From: Streptomyces griseoaurantiacus
GTDB taxonomy: Bacteria > Actinomycetota > Actinomycetes > Streptomycetales > Streptomycetaceae
Length of the DNA stretch: 64,000 nt
Direction: 5' to 3'
NCBI GenBank assembly: GCA_014656015.1
Contig: BNBP01000002.1
Location: forward strand, 186,001-250,000
Shown: in pieces, positions 8,296-20,074 of the stretch
How the letters are laid out: every line of letters starts with the position of its first letter
Position numbering within the stretch: position 1 is the first letter of the stretch
Translations under genes and position numbers: made by a program
Notes under the pieces: model-generated
What the model was told of the DNA's origin: nothing
Databases searched by the model: none
What the model saw: only the letters and a program-made list of their open reading frames with translations

Positions 8296-8988
8296 ATGAT
8301 TGACGTCCTGGTGGTCGACGACGACTTCCGTGTCGCCGAGATCAACGCCAGATACGTGGCGAAGGTTCCCGGCTTCCGGGTGTCCGCGCACGCGCACAGC
8401 GGCGCGCAGGCCCTGGCGGCCGTGGCGCGCTGCCCGGTCGACCTGGTGCTGCTCGACCACTACCTGCCCGACCGTACGGGCCTCGAAGTGGTGCACAGCA
8501 TGCGCGAACGCGGCCACGGCAGCGACGTCATCATGATCACGGCGGCGAGCGACGTCGCCACGGTGCGGGCGGCCATGCGTCTGGGCGCGCTGCACTACCT
8601 GGTGAAACCGTTCACCTTCACCGCGCTGCGCGCCCGCCTGGAGTCCTACGCCGCGCTGCGCCGGACGGTGGAGAGGGTCGGCGGTCACGGCCCGGCGGGA
8701 CAGGAGCAGGTGGACCGGATCTTCGGCGCGCTGCGTACCGGGCCCGTGCCCTCCGCCCAGGGGCTGCCCAGCGGCCACTCGGAGCCGACCACCGACCTCA
8801 TCTGCACCGTGCTGCACCGGGCCGGGCACCCGCTGTCGGCCCACGAGGTGGCCGCCGAGACGGGTCTGAGCCGCTCCACCGCCCAGCGCTATCTGCGCCA
8901 CCTGGAACAGGCGGGCCGGCTCAGCCTGTCCTTGAAGTACGGCGACACGGGGCGCCCGGAACACCGGTACACGTGGGTGGCACCGTGA
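8296..8988 (+). CDS. CitB/DcuR-family response regulator
   Basis: A 230-residue regulator. The receiver domain has acidic residues Asp8-Asp10, phospho-acceptor Asp54 in LLDHYLPD, and Lys104 in LVKPF. A linker leads to a C-terminal winged-helix domain whose LSAHEVAAETGLSRSTAQRY segment is the DNA-recognition region typical of CitB/DcuR proteins. GGGAGAGG precedes the ATG with good spacing. The likely partner is the CitA-type kinase at 3612. Candidate targets are the divergent ABC operon and its own gene. The 3' side carries a 20-bp tandem repeat (9081-9200). Confidence 0.93.
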   Translation: MIDVLVVDDDFRVAEINARYVAKVPGFRVSAHAHSGAQALAAVARCPVDLVLLDHYLPDRTGLEVVHSMRERGHGSDVIMITAASDVATVRAAMRLGALHYLVKPFTFTALRARLESYAALRRTVERVGGHGPAGQEQVDRIFGALRTGPVPSAQGLPSGHSEPTTDLICTVLHRAGHPLSAHEVAAETGLSRSTAQRYLRHLEQAGRLSLSLKYGDTGRPEHRYTWVAP

Positions 8989-9080
8989 CGGTGGCCGCGG
9001 CGGCCCCCATGATGCTCCGAGCCCGGGCCGCGCGGTGGGTGGGCGGCGGAGCGCGGCGGCCGTCGCCGGACGGCCGGGGC

Positions 9081-9200
9081 TGACCGGACGGCCAGGGTTC
9101 TGACCGGACGGCCGGGGTTCTGACCGGACGGCCGGGGTTCTGACCGGACGGCCGGGGCTTGGGGCAGACGGCCAGGGTTTGGGGCGGACGGCCGGGGTTG
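9081..9200. repeat. 20-bp tandem repeat, six units
   Basis: Six head-to-tail units based on TGACCGGACGGCCGGGGTTC fill this stretch, with a partial unit at 9066-9080. The first four are nearly identical; the last two start GGGGCAGACG or GGGGCGGACG. The array lies between the stop codons of convergent genes and is not CRISPR-like because there are no spacers. Confidence 0.9.
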
Positions 9201-9219
9201 GGTCGGGTCGCCCGGCGGT

Positions 9220-10812
9220 TCACACCGCCCCGGCGCCAGTGAGTGAACGGACCTCGGTCTCGGCGTGCTTGGCCTCGTCCGGGGGTTCCGCCGAGGTGAC
9301 CGTGCCGAGCCAGCCGGCCAGGAAGCCGAGCGGGATGGAGACGATGCCGGGGTTCCGCAGCGGGAAGTACTGCAGGTCGACTCCGGGGAACAGCGAGTCG
9401 GGGCTGCCGGAGACCACCGGGGACAGCACGACGAGCAGCACGGCGGGCACCAGTCCCCCGTAGACGGCCCAGACCGCGCCGCGCGTGGTGAAGCCGCGCC
9501 AGAACAGCGTGTACATCAACACAGGAAGGTTCGCGGAGGCGGCGACCGCGAAGGCGAGCCCCACCAGGAAGGCCACGTTGAGATCGCGGGCGAGCAGTCC
9601 GAGCGCGATCGCGACGACCCCGATGCCGACCGCCGCTACCCGCGCCACGCCGACCTCCCCGCGCTGCCGTCCCCCGGGCCGGCGCAGGGCCGCGTAGAGG
9701 TCGTGGGCCACGGAGGCCGAGGAGGCCAGCGTGATACCGGCGACCACCGCGAGGATCGTGGCGAAGGCGACGGCGGCGACCACCGCGAACAGCACCGTCC
9801 CCCCGGTGGTGTCGGCGCCGCCGCCCAGGTCGAGCGCGAGCAGGGGCACCGCCGTGTTGCCGGAGGCGTCGGACTTCTTGAGCGCCTCGGGTCCGACCAG
9901 TGCCGCGGCCCCGAAGCCGAGCACGATCGTCATCAGGTAGAAACCGCCGATCAGCCCCACCGACCACACCACCGAACGGCGCGCGGCCCGGGCCGTCGGC
10001 ACGGTGAAGAACCGCGAGAGGATGTGCGGCAGGCCCGCCGTGCCCAGGACCAGTGCCAGGCCCAGGCTGACGAAGTCCGCCCGCGCGGTCCAGCCACCGC
10101 CGTACTTCAGCCCGGGTGCGAGGAAGGCCTTCCCGTGCCCGCTGCGGTCCGTGGCGGTGCGCAGGAGGTCGTCGACGTTGCCGTGGAATCTGACCAGCAC
10201 CAGCACCGTCAGCACGACCGTTCCGCCGAGCATCAGCACCGACTTGACGATCTGGATCCACGTGGTGGCCCGCATGCCGCCGAACGACACGTACACCACC
10301 ATGAGCGCGCCTACCCCGATGACCGTCCAGGACCGGGCCGCCTCGCCGGTGCCGCCGAGCAGGAGGGCCACGAGACTGCCCGCTCCCACCATCTGCGCCA
10401 CCAGGTACAGGACCGAGACCGTCACCGAGGAGGTGCCCGCGGCGATGCGCACCGGCCGCTCCCTCATGCGTGCCGCCACCACGTCGGCCAGCGTGAACCG
10501 CCCGCAGTTGCGCACCAGTTCGGCGACGAAGAACAGCACCACGAGCCACGCGACGAGGAAGCCCACCACGTACAGCAGCCCGTCGTAGCCGAACAGCGCG
10601 ATGAGCCCGGTGACGCCGAGGAAGGAGGCGGCGGAGAGATAGTCGCCCGAGAGCGCGAAACCGTTCTCCATCGGCGAGAAGAGGCGCCCGCCGGCATAGA
10701 ACTCCTCCGCCGAGCCGTGCCGCTTGCGGCTCACCCACGTCGTGATGGCCAGCGTCACGGCCACGAAGGCGCTGAACAGCGCCAGGGCCAGCGCCTGATG
10801 ATGCCCGTTCAC
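9220..10812 (-). CDS. actP: Cation/acetate symporter, ActP-like (sodium:solute symporter family)
   Basis: A 530-residue polytopic protein with about 13 membrane helices. Family landmarks include YAGGRLFSPMENGFALSGDY near the N-terminus, typical of ActP and related SSS acetate permeases. It should import acetate or other short monocarboxylates with a cation. The GTG at 10812 is chosen because it overlaps the stop of the upstream DUF485 gene (GTGA), the usual coupled arrangement of YjcH-ActP pairs. A longer frame to 10857 would overlap that gene further and adds a hydrophilic tail without support. Substrate specificity is inferred from the DUF485 partner. Confidence 0.88.
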   Translation of the reverse strand: MNGHHQALALALFSAFVAVTLAITTWVSRKRHGSAEEFYAGGRLFSPMENGFALSGDYLSAASFLGVTGLIALFGYDGLLYVVGFLVAWLVVLFFVAELVRNCGRFTLADVVAARMRERPVRIAAGTSSVTVSVLYLVAQMVGAGSLVALLLGGTGEAARSWTVIGVGALMVVYVSFGGMRATTWIQIVKSVLMLGGTVVLTVLVLVRFHGNVDDLLRTATDRSGHGKAFLAPGLKYGGGWTARADFVSLGLALVLGTAGLPHILSRFFTVPTARAARRSVVWSVGLIGGFYLMTIVLGFGAAALVGPEALKKSDASGNTAVPLLALDLGGGADTTGGTVLFAVVAAVAFATILAVVAGITLASSASVAHDLYAALRRPGGRQRGEVGVARVAAVGIGVVAIALGLLARDLNVAFLVGLAFAVAASANLPVLMYTLFWRGFTTRGAVWAVYGGLVPAVLLVVLSPVVSGSPDSLFPGVDLQYFPLRNPGIVSIPLGFLAGWLGTVTSAEPPDEAKHAETEVRSLTGAGAV

Positions 10813-11366
10813 CGTTGCCCGCCCCCGCTGCTCCTCGTCAACTCCTGTGTGCTCCAACGCAGATCGAGAGCCGCCCGGTCCCTGCGCAGCCGCGCGTGCC
10901 GCGTGTAGGCCCAGGTGAGCAGGAAGGTGCTGAGGAACTGCCCGAGCCCCGCCAGCATCGCCACGTTCACCGCGCCCGCCACCGGCCGCGCCATCAGCCC
11001 CGGCGCGGACGTCGCGGCCACCACGTAGCCCACGTACCAGGTGAGGAAGACGAGAGCCCCCGGGATCACGAACCGGCGGTACCGCCGACGCACCTCCTGG
11101 AAGGCGGCGCTGGACCGCACCTCCAGATAGACCTCCGCCACGCCCCGTTCACGTTCCCGCCGAGGTGCCGGAACCGCCCGCGCGGCGAGGCCCGCCCCGT
11201 CCGCCTCCGCCCAGCCGGCGGCGAGCGCGTCGTACCAGGGGTCGTCGTACCCGGCGGCCGGGCCCTGCCCCCCGTCCGGGGGAACCGGATCGCGGGGTGC
11301 GGGGTGCTCCGGAAGGTCCTCGGCGGCACCCCCGCCGACGGGGGAACGGCCATTGCGTGACTGCAT
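10809..11366 (-). CDS. DUF485 membrane protein (YjcH-like, ActP partner)
   Basis: A 185-residue protein. The first 85 residues are hydrophilic and disordered-looking; the rest is a DUF485 domain with the basic RRRYRRFVIPGALVFLTWY entry to TM1 and a second helix near LGQFLSTFLLTWAYTRHAR. DUF485 proteins accompany ActP-type symporters. The stop overlaps the symporter start by GTGA, indicating translational coupling. The extended N-terminus is longer than in E. coli YjcH, and an internal start is possible. Confidence 0.85.
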   Translation of the reverse strand: MQSRNGRSPVGGGAAEDLPEHPAPRDPVPPDGGQGPAAGYDDPWYDALAAGWAEADGAGLAARAVPAPRRERERGVAEVYLEVRSSAAFQEVRRRYRRFVIPGALVFLTWYVGYVVAATSAPGLMARPVAGAVNVAMLAGLGQFLSTFLLTWAYTRHARLRRDRAALDLRWSTQELTRSSGGGQR

Positions 11367-11445
11367 GCCCCAAGGATGGACAGATCAGGAGGTTCCCCGA
11401 CTCTTCTTCCCTCAGGTCTTCACCCCATCAGGTGACCCGCGTGAC

Positions 11446-12123
11446 CTACTCGAGAGGTGTCACCAGTCCCTTCCGGAAGGCGTAACGCACCGCCTGCGCA
11501 CGGTCCTTGAGGCCCGTCTTGGCGAACATGTTGTTGATGTGGGTCTTCACCGTGGCGGTGGAGACGTGCAGCCGCCGGGCGATCTCCTGGTTGCTGAGCC
11601 CCTCCGCGATCAGCACCAGCACCTCCACCTCCCGCACGGTGAGGCCGTCCGGCGCCTCCTCGGGGGACGCCACGACCGTCCCGGGCCGGTCCAGGCGCTC
11701 CAGCAGCCGGCGCTGGACACTCGGGGCGAGCCCGGCCTGCCCGGAGACCACGCTGCGCACGGCCCGCAGGATCTCCTCGCCTCCCGCGTCCTTGGTCAGA
11801 TAGCCCCGGGCGCCCGCCCTGAGCGCCGGGAACAACGACTCGTCGTCCCCGAACGTCGTCAGCACGACGACCTGGGTGCCCGGGTACTCGGCCCGGAGGC
11901 GCCGTGTCGCCTCCACCCCGTCGCAGCGCGGCATGCGCAGATCCATCAGCACCACGTCCGGCGCCAGTTCGCCGACGAGCCGCACGGCCTCCTCCCCGTC
12001 CCCCGCCGCGCCCACGACCTCGAGACCGGGCAGCAGTCCGAGCAGCATCACGATGCCCTCGCGCACCACCGTCTGATCGTCCGCGACGACGACCCGCACC
12101 GGCTTCTCCTCCTCCGAGGTCAT
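11446..12123 (-). CDS. NarL/LuxR-family response regulator
   Basis: A 225-residue two-component regulator. The receiver domain contains the acidic pair in VVADDQ and phospho-acceptor Asp61 in LMDLRMP; the output domain is a LuxR-type HTH with LSNQEIARRLHVSTATVKTH. Its ATG overlaps the TGA of the upstream kinase gene (ATGA), so the two are coupled and surely cognate. The three-gene unit runs membrane protein, kinase, regulator. Targets are unknown, though the unit lies just upstream of the DUF485/ActP pair on the same strand, separated by 79 bp. Confidence 0.93.
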   Translation of the reverse strand: MTSEEEKPVRVVVADDQTVVREGIVMLLGLLPGLEVVGAAGDGEEAVRLVGELAPDVVLMDLRMPRCDGVEATRRLRAEYPGTQVVVLTTFGDDESLFPALRAGARGYLTKDAGGEEILRAVRSVVSGQAGLAPSVQRRLLERLDRPGTVVASPEEAPDGLTVREVEVLVLIAEGLSNQEIARRLHVSTATVKTHINNMFAKTGLKDRAQAVRYAFRKGLVTPLE

Positions 12124-13271
12124 ACCGGCACCTTCAGCGTCACCACGAACCCCTCCTCGCCCGGCCCGGCCTCCAGCGAGCCACCCAGCAACTCGGCCCG
12201 CTCCCGCATGCCCAGCAGACCGTACCCCCCGCCCGTGCCACTCATTTCACCCGGCGACCCCCCGCTGTCCCGCACCTCCAGCCGCACGTGCCGCCGCGCG
12301 TACTCCAGTCGCAAGTGCACCCTGGCGCCCGGTGCGTGCTTGCGGACGTTGGTGAGCGCCTCCTGGGCGACCCTGCGCACCGTCTGCGAGGCCTCGGCCG
12401 GCAGCGGGCGGCGTTCCCCCACGACGGTGACCTCGGCCCCGTCCTCCACGGTGACGAGCTCGCTCAGGAACTCCTCCACCGGGGACACCTCGCCCCGCAG
12501 CGCCGACAGCGCCTGCCTGGTCTCGGCGAGTCCTTCCCTGGCCATCCCGCGGGCCGCCACGACCCGCTCGAGTATGCGCTCGCGCCCGGCCCCCCTCTCG
12601 ATCAGCAGCCGGGCCGCCTCCAGGTGCACCAGTTGCGCCGAGAGGCTGTGCGCCAGCACGTCGTGGATCTCCCTGGCTATCCGGGCCCGCTCCGCCAGCG
12701 CCGCCGACTCCGCCTCGGCCGCCCGCGCCGCCCGCTCCTGGGTCAGCAGCCGCAGCGACTGGGCCCGCGCCTCCGCGTCCAGCCGCAGCACGTAACCGGC
12801 GAGCGCGAGCCCGGTGACCGTCGCCGCGGTGGCCGGCCACGCATCCCCGTCGAGCACCACAGAGCCCGCCAGCGCGAGCGTGCCGAGGGGCAGGGCCGCG
12901 ACGAAGGGCAGTCGCTCCAGTGCCGTCACCGCACAACCGCACCAGATCACCAGGGCCGGGACGGTCAACCCGATGGCCGTGGCCGCGATGCCCGTCGCCA
13001 GGAGGAGCGCGAACAGCGCCAGTGAGGGCGTCAGCCGGTGCGCGAGCGTGGTGCGATACAGCGCCCAGGCGGCCACGGCCGCCACGAGGAGACCCGCCAC
13101 CGCCCCGCCCAGCTCCCACCACCGCAGCGGGGCGTCGCGGAAGGCACCCCAGAGCAGCATCGCGAGCACCAGCGCCCGTACAGTCCAGGTGAGCGCCTGA
13201 CGGGGCCGGGAGGTGCCCGTCAGGCCGAGCGCCTCACGGGAGGGCCACCGCGTCCACGCGTTGTCCGTCAC
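12120..13271 (-). CDS. NarL-type sensor histidine kinase (HisKA_3)
   Basis: A 383-residue kinase with four to six membrane helices in residues 25-165 and no large extracellular loop. The HisKA_3 segment ARIAREIHDVLAHSLSAQL places the phospho-histidine at His203. The ATPase domain shows NVRKHAPGA and YGLLGMRERAELLGG. The GTG at 13271 is chosen because it overlaps the preceding gene's TGA (GTGA); the longer frame lacks support. Kinases with only membrane helices as sensor usually detect membrane or cell-wall stress, but the signal here is unknown. Confidence 0.92.
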   Translation of the reverse strand: MTDNAWTRWPSREALGLTGTSRPRQALTWTVRALVLAMLLWGAFRDAPLRWWELGGAVAGLLVAAVAAWALYRTTLAHRLTPSLALFALLLATGIAATAIGLTVPALVIWCGCAVTALERLPFVAALPLGTLALAGSVVLDGDAWPATAATVTGLALAGYVLRLDAEARAQSLRLLTQERAARAAEAESAALAERARIAREIHDVLAHSLSAQLVHLEAARLLIERGAGRERILERVVAARGMAREGLAETRQALSALRGEVSPVEEFLSELVTVEDGAEVTVVGERRPLPAEASQTVRRVAQEALTNVRKHAPGARVHLRLEYARRHVRLEVRDSGGSPGEMSGTGGGYGLLGMRERAELLGGSLEAGPGEEGFVVTLKVPV

Positions 13272-13792
13272 GCGGGCTCCTTCCACGCGGGCCGCCCCAC
13301 GGCCGGGGCGTCCGCCGTGCCGCCCTCGACCTCCCGGCGCACCGACCGCGCCCTCCAGGCCAGGATCCCCGAGCGGACCAGCAACGTGGCCGCCAGCGCC
13401 ATCACGAGTGCCGAACTGTCCTGGGAGATGCCCAGCGCCGCGCCCACGCCGAACAGCGCGGCCCTCAGGACTATGCCGACGCCCCACACGACCACCCCGG
13501 CCGTGGTGCTCCTGCTCCACACACCACCGTCCGGCTCCGCCCATATGCGCGAGGTCCAGGCCCAGCCGGCCCCCACTGCCAGACCGATGAGCAGTTCGAC
13601 CGCGAGCAGCACCGCGGATCCCACGCGGTGGTGCGCGTCGAGCAGCCCCGGTTCGCGCACCGCGAGCACGGCGAGGATGCCCGGACCGATCCACCAGCGC
13701 CGGTCCGTGTCCACACGACGCGTACGGAATTGACGCACGACCACCAGCACCACTGCGGCGGCGATCAGCACAACATCCACGACCCCGGACAT
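13268..13792 (-). CDS. DUF1453/CcdC-like membrane protein
   Basis: A 174-residue protein with about five membrane helices and an RQFRTRRVDTDRRWW cytoplasmic loop, typical of the CcdC/DUF1453 family of unknown function. It is the first gene of a coupled operon with the histidine kinase and NarL regulator, so it may act as an accessory sensor subunit. That is inference from position only. Confidence 0.75.
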   Translation of the reverse strand: MSGVVDVVLIAAAVVLVVVRQFRTRRVDTDRRWWIGPGILAVLAVREPGLLDAHHRVGSAVLLAVELLIGLAVGAGWAWTSRIWAEPDGGVWSRSTTAGVVVWGVGIVLRAALFGVGAALGISQDSSALVMALAATLLVRSGILAWRARSVRREVEGGTADAPAVGRPAWKEPA

Positions 13793-13886
13793 CCCGGCCT
13801 CCGTGAGCGAGAGAAGCGGACGGAACGGCAGGTGCCGTTCACGCCTACGACGCTACGGAGATGCACGGACCGGCGGATCGGCGCAC

Positions 13887-13929
13887 GGGTGGAGCGCGGG
13901 TGGATCTCCATCCGCGGCCTGCTCCACCC
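13887..13929. terminator. Hairpin downstream of parE
   Basis: Arms GGGTGGAGC and GCTCCACCC pair perfectly, and inner bases GCGGGTGGAT and ATCCGCGGC extend the stem imperfectly. It lies past the stop of the parE-like gene and before the next same-strand operon, consistent with a terminator. Confidence 0.5.
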
Positions 13930-14012
13930 ACGGGTGGAGACACCCCGGGCGCCTCAGCCTCGGTCCCGGACCCCGCACCGGCACCGCCACCGGCACCGGC
14001 ACCGGGTGACGC

Positions 14013-16136
<2,124 letters not shown>

Positions 16137-16590
16137 GCGGTTCGCTCCTCGCTGAATTTCGGATGAGGCCCTTGAGGGTAAGGGCGCGGCTTCGTCGCGG
16201 GTCCGAGCGTACCGAGCCCAGGTAGAGCCGTTGTCACGCCACCCTCCCCCCGAACTCAGACTAGTTCAGGCTCGCACGGGCGTTCGATCCCTCGTTGGAG
16301 TGAAGTACATATCACGTTCCCTTCGAGGCATGAACCATTTAGGCTCCGGGCACGTCCTCATGAACACCGGCAAGCCGGCCGGGAGGACCGCACCCCTGAC
16401 AGACAGCCCCCAGACAGCGCGAAACCGTACGACACAGAGAAACGCACTACGGCACATTCGCCGCCAACCGGCAGCAGACAGCCGGCCCCGGAGAGATTTT
16501 TCCGAGGAAAGCGCCGCGAGCGGGAACGTTTTCGGCCTGGTTGGATGTTGACCCTGGTACGACAGCTCGTCGAGCTAGAGAAGAGGCGAC
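16137..16590. other. Divergent intergenic region between parE and the DUF7455 gene
   Basis: This 454 bp stretch is more A/T-rich than its surroundings around 16300-16560 and should hold promoters for both flanking genes. It contains CGCACGGGCGTTCG at 16273-16286, one mismatch from the actinobacterial LexA-box consensus. No coding frame in it has a ribosome site or convincing codon bias, and no RNA gene was recognised. Confidence 0.5.
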
Positions 16591-16821
16591 GTGACTACTG
16601 TTCTGACCCCCGCGACCCCGCTGACGGCGGCCGACCGCTGCGACCGTTGCGGCGCCCAGGCCTACGTACGCGTGGTCCTCCTGAGCGGCGGAGAACTGCT
16701 CTTCTGCGCCCACCACGGTCGCAAGTTCGAGCCGGAGCTCAAGAAGATCGCCGCTGAGATACAGGACGAGACGCAGCGCCTGACGTCCGTTCCGGCGTCC
16801 CCTGCCGAAGAGGAGCGCTGA
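16591..16821 (+). CDS. DUF7455 small zinc-binding-type protein
   Basis: A 76-residue protein with CDRCGAQAYVRV followed by LLFCAHHGRKFEPELKKIA, giving a likely CxxC...CxHH metal-binding knuckle, then an acidic helical tail. This is the DUF7455 family, widely conserved in actinobacteria and typically located beside the principal sigma factor region; its function is unknown. The GTG at 16591 follows an AGAAGAGG ribosome site. It is transcribed toward the secreted protease gene and ends at a strong hairpin (16862-16907). Confidence 0.85.
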   Translation: MTTVLTPATPLTAADRCDRCGAQAYVRVVLLSGGELLFCAHHGRKFEPELKKIAAEIQDETQRLTSVPASPAEEER

Positions 16822-16861
16822 CACTTCGCGTCAACGACGAGCGAGTGCCGGCATCAGGCCG

Positions 16862-16907
16862 GCGAAACGGGCGGCCGCCCCGGCCCACGGGGCGGCCGCC
16901 CGTTCGC
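16862..16907. terminator. Strong bidirectional terminator
   Basis: Nearly perfect 18-19 bp inverted repeat with core GGGCGGCCGCCCC, mirrored after a short GGCCCAC loop, between the convergent DUF7455 and protease genes. A single-base bulge at the A-run is the only mismatch. Confidence 0.85.
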
Positions 16908-16999
16908 ATGCCTCGGGACCGCCGCATGCCCGGGTACCGGCGGCAGGCGGCCCGCCCCGCGGCGCTCGCGGCCCTCACGCGGCCCCGAGCGTGCCGGGC

Positions 17000-17818
17000 T
17001 CAGCGTCCGGCGCTGAGCGTGCGCACGACGTCCGCGACGCGCGTGTAGACACCGGGGCTGTCGGGCTGCCCGCAGCCGCTCCCCCAGGACACCAGGCCGA
17101 TCAGACGCCCCTGTGCCACCAGCGGGCCGCCGCTGTCCCCCTGACACGCGTCCCGGCCCCCGCCCGCCTCCCCCGCGCACAGCATCGACGCGGCCACGTA
17201 GGTGCCGTTCCTGCTGCCCGGATACGCCGCCCTGCAGGCCTCGTCGGACAGGACGTGCACGGAGGCGGCCCTCAGGTCGCGTGGATAGGCGCCGGCTCCC
17301 GTGGTGTCCCCCCAGCCGTACACCGTCGCCTGCTCGCCCGGCGTGTACGCGGGATCCTCGGCGCCCGCCATCCTGATGACCGCGTTCTCGGGCAGCGGTG
17401 AGGCGAGCGTGAGCAGCCCGAAATCACCGGCGTTCGTGTCACTGTCGTAGCGGGGATTGACCCACACGTCGCGCACGGCGACCTCCTCGCCCTGGGTGGA
17501 CAGCAGGTCCGTCCGGTTGGCGATGACCTTGAGGTCGCGGGCACGGGGTGAGCCGAGGACGTCCCGTTCCAGGCAGTGCGCCGCGGTGAGGACGGCCGTG
17601 CGGGCGACCACGACCCCTCCGCAGAAATGTCCCGACCTGTTTGCCCCGAACCGGTCACGGCTGGACAGGGCGACCGTCCAGGGACTCCGGGAGACGTCGA
17701 CAGGCCGGCCACCGATCACGACGCTGTCGGCGGTGGCGGGGGCGGGCGTGGCCAGTGGTATCACGGCCGCTGCGGCCCCGAGGGCCAGCGCCCGGGCGAA
17801 GGGACGACGCATGCGCAC
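17000..17818 (-). CDS. Secreted trypsin-like serine protease (S1A)
   Basis: A 272-residue chymotrypsin-fold protease. A signal peptide (RMRRPFARALALGAAAAVIP, cleavage probably after ATA at residue 30) is followed almost at once by the mature domain VIGGRPVD. The catalytic triad is visible: His81 in LTAAHC, Asp132 in GDFGLL and Ser229 in GDSGGP. Asp223 of the GRDACQGDSG block fits trypsin-like Arg/Lys specificity. There is only a very short pro-region, so processing may be simple. It is transcribed alone, convergent with the DUF7455 gene. The substrate is unknown. Confidence 0.93.
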   Translation of the reverse strand: MRMRRPFARALALGAAAAVIPLATPAPATADSVVIGGRPVDVSRSPWTVALSSRDRFGANRSGHFCGGVVVARTAVLTAAHCLERDVLGSPRARDLKVIANRTDLLSTQGEEVAVRDVWVNPRYDSDTNAGDFGLLTLASPLPENAVIRMAGAEDPAYTPGEQATVYGWGDTTGAGAYPRDLRAASVHVLSDEACRAAYPGSRNGTYVAASMLCAGEAGGGRDACQGDSGGPLVAQGRLIGLVSWGSGCGQPDSPGVYTRVADVVRTLSAGR

Positions 17819-17933
17819 TCCTCACTCAGAGGTGGTCATGGAACACCCAGAGTGATTCACCCGCCCCTCGACCGCACACGCAGAGCGTCCGTCCACCGCG
17901 CGGCCGGCCCCGGGCCGAGGAGCTGTCGGCATG

Positions 17934-17974
17934 CCGAGGGCCCGGCTCCCGCAAGGGGGGAACCGGGCCCTCGG
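17934..17974. terminator. hrdB terminator hairpin
   Basis: A 12 bp perfect inverted repeat, CCGAGGGCCCGG paired with CCGGGCCCTCGG, lies directly after the sigma factor stop codon. Confidence 0.8.
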
Positions 17975-17991
17975 ATCGTCGGTGTCCCGGT

Positions 17992-19521
<1,530 letters not shown>

Positions 19522-20074
19522 GAACAACCTCTCGGAACGTTGGAAAACGGCTTCCGGCCCCGTCCACGACGGACAGGAGCCGACGACCGCCGACTTGGGG
19601 ATGGGCCGACGGCGCGGGCGGGCGCCGGGAAGAGGCACAGCGCCGCGTACGGCGTCCGTATTCCCTCCTCGGCTGTCACCTCTTAGGTCATCGCGCAGTT
19701 CCGAGGATCGTTACGCCCATTCCGCGTGGCCCGAGTCACACCCCGTAACCAATCAAAGTGTAATGAATGCGATCAAAATGGATCATCTGCGATCGGATTC
19801 AGTGCCGCCACCAGGTTCGGCCGAACCGGTACGGGGAGGGGCAGGGGGCGGTGCGGGGCCAGGCGACGCGAGGCGCACTGCAGGCGACCGCCGATCCGTC
19901 GGCAGGCACCGGGCACCATCGGCGGACGGCTCCGCGGACTCCGTGCCGCCCCGTGTCGGGGTCGTGGACTGCCTGCCGGGGCCGGGCCGGCACGACCCCC
20001 GTCGCCGTGCCGCCTCGCCCGGTCCTCTCATCGCGCGCCTTCCCGCGTACTGCCCGCGGTGTCCCGGCGCGCGG
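19522..20074. other. hrdB leader and promoter region
   Basis: This 553 bp region separates hrdB from whiH, both on the minus strand. It carries the hrdB leader and promoters and the whiH 3' flank. The 19740-19800 stretch is unusually A/T-rich for the genome, as expected for a strong promoter upstream region. I saw no gene in it. Confidence 0.6.
19639..19665 (-). promoter_or_regulatory. Candidate sigma-R-type promoter for hrdB
   Basis: On the minus strand GGGAAT (19665-19660) is followed after exactly 18 bp by GCT (19641-19639). The sigma-R consensus is GGGAAT-N18-GTT, so one -10 base differs. In S. coelicolor one hrdB promoter is known to be sigma-R dependent, which makes this a reasonable candidate. 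The predicted leader is about 110 nt. Confidence 0.4.

Noticed and set aside
9066..9200. CRISPR-like array
   Set aside because: Units are contiguous with no spacers, and no cas genes are present.
19718..19745. Second sigma-R-like element upstream of hrdB (GGAAT followed 18 bp later by AAC)
   Set aside because: The -10 triplet does not match GTT at the essential positions; the element at 19639-19665 fits better.
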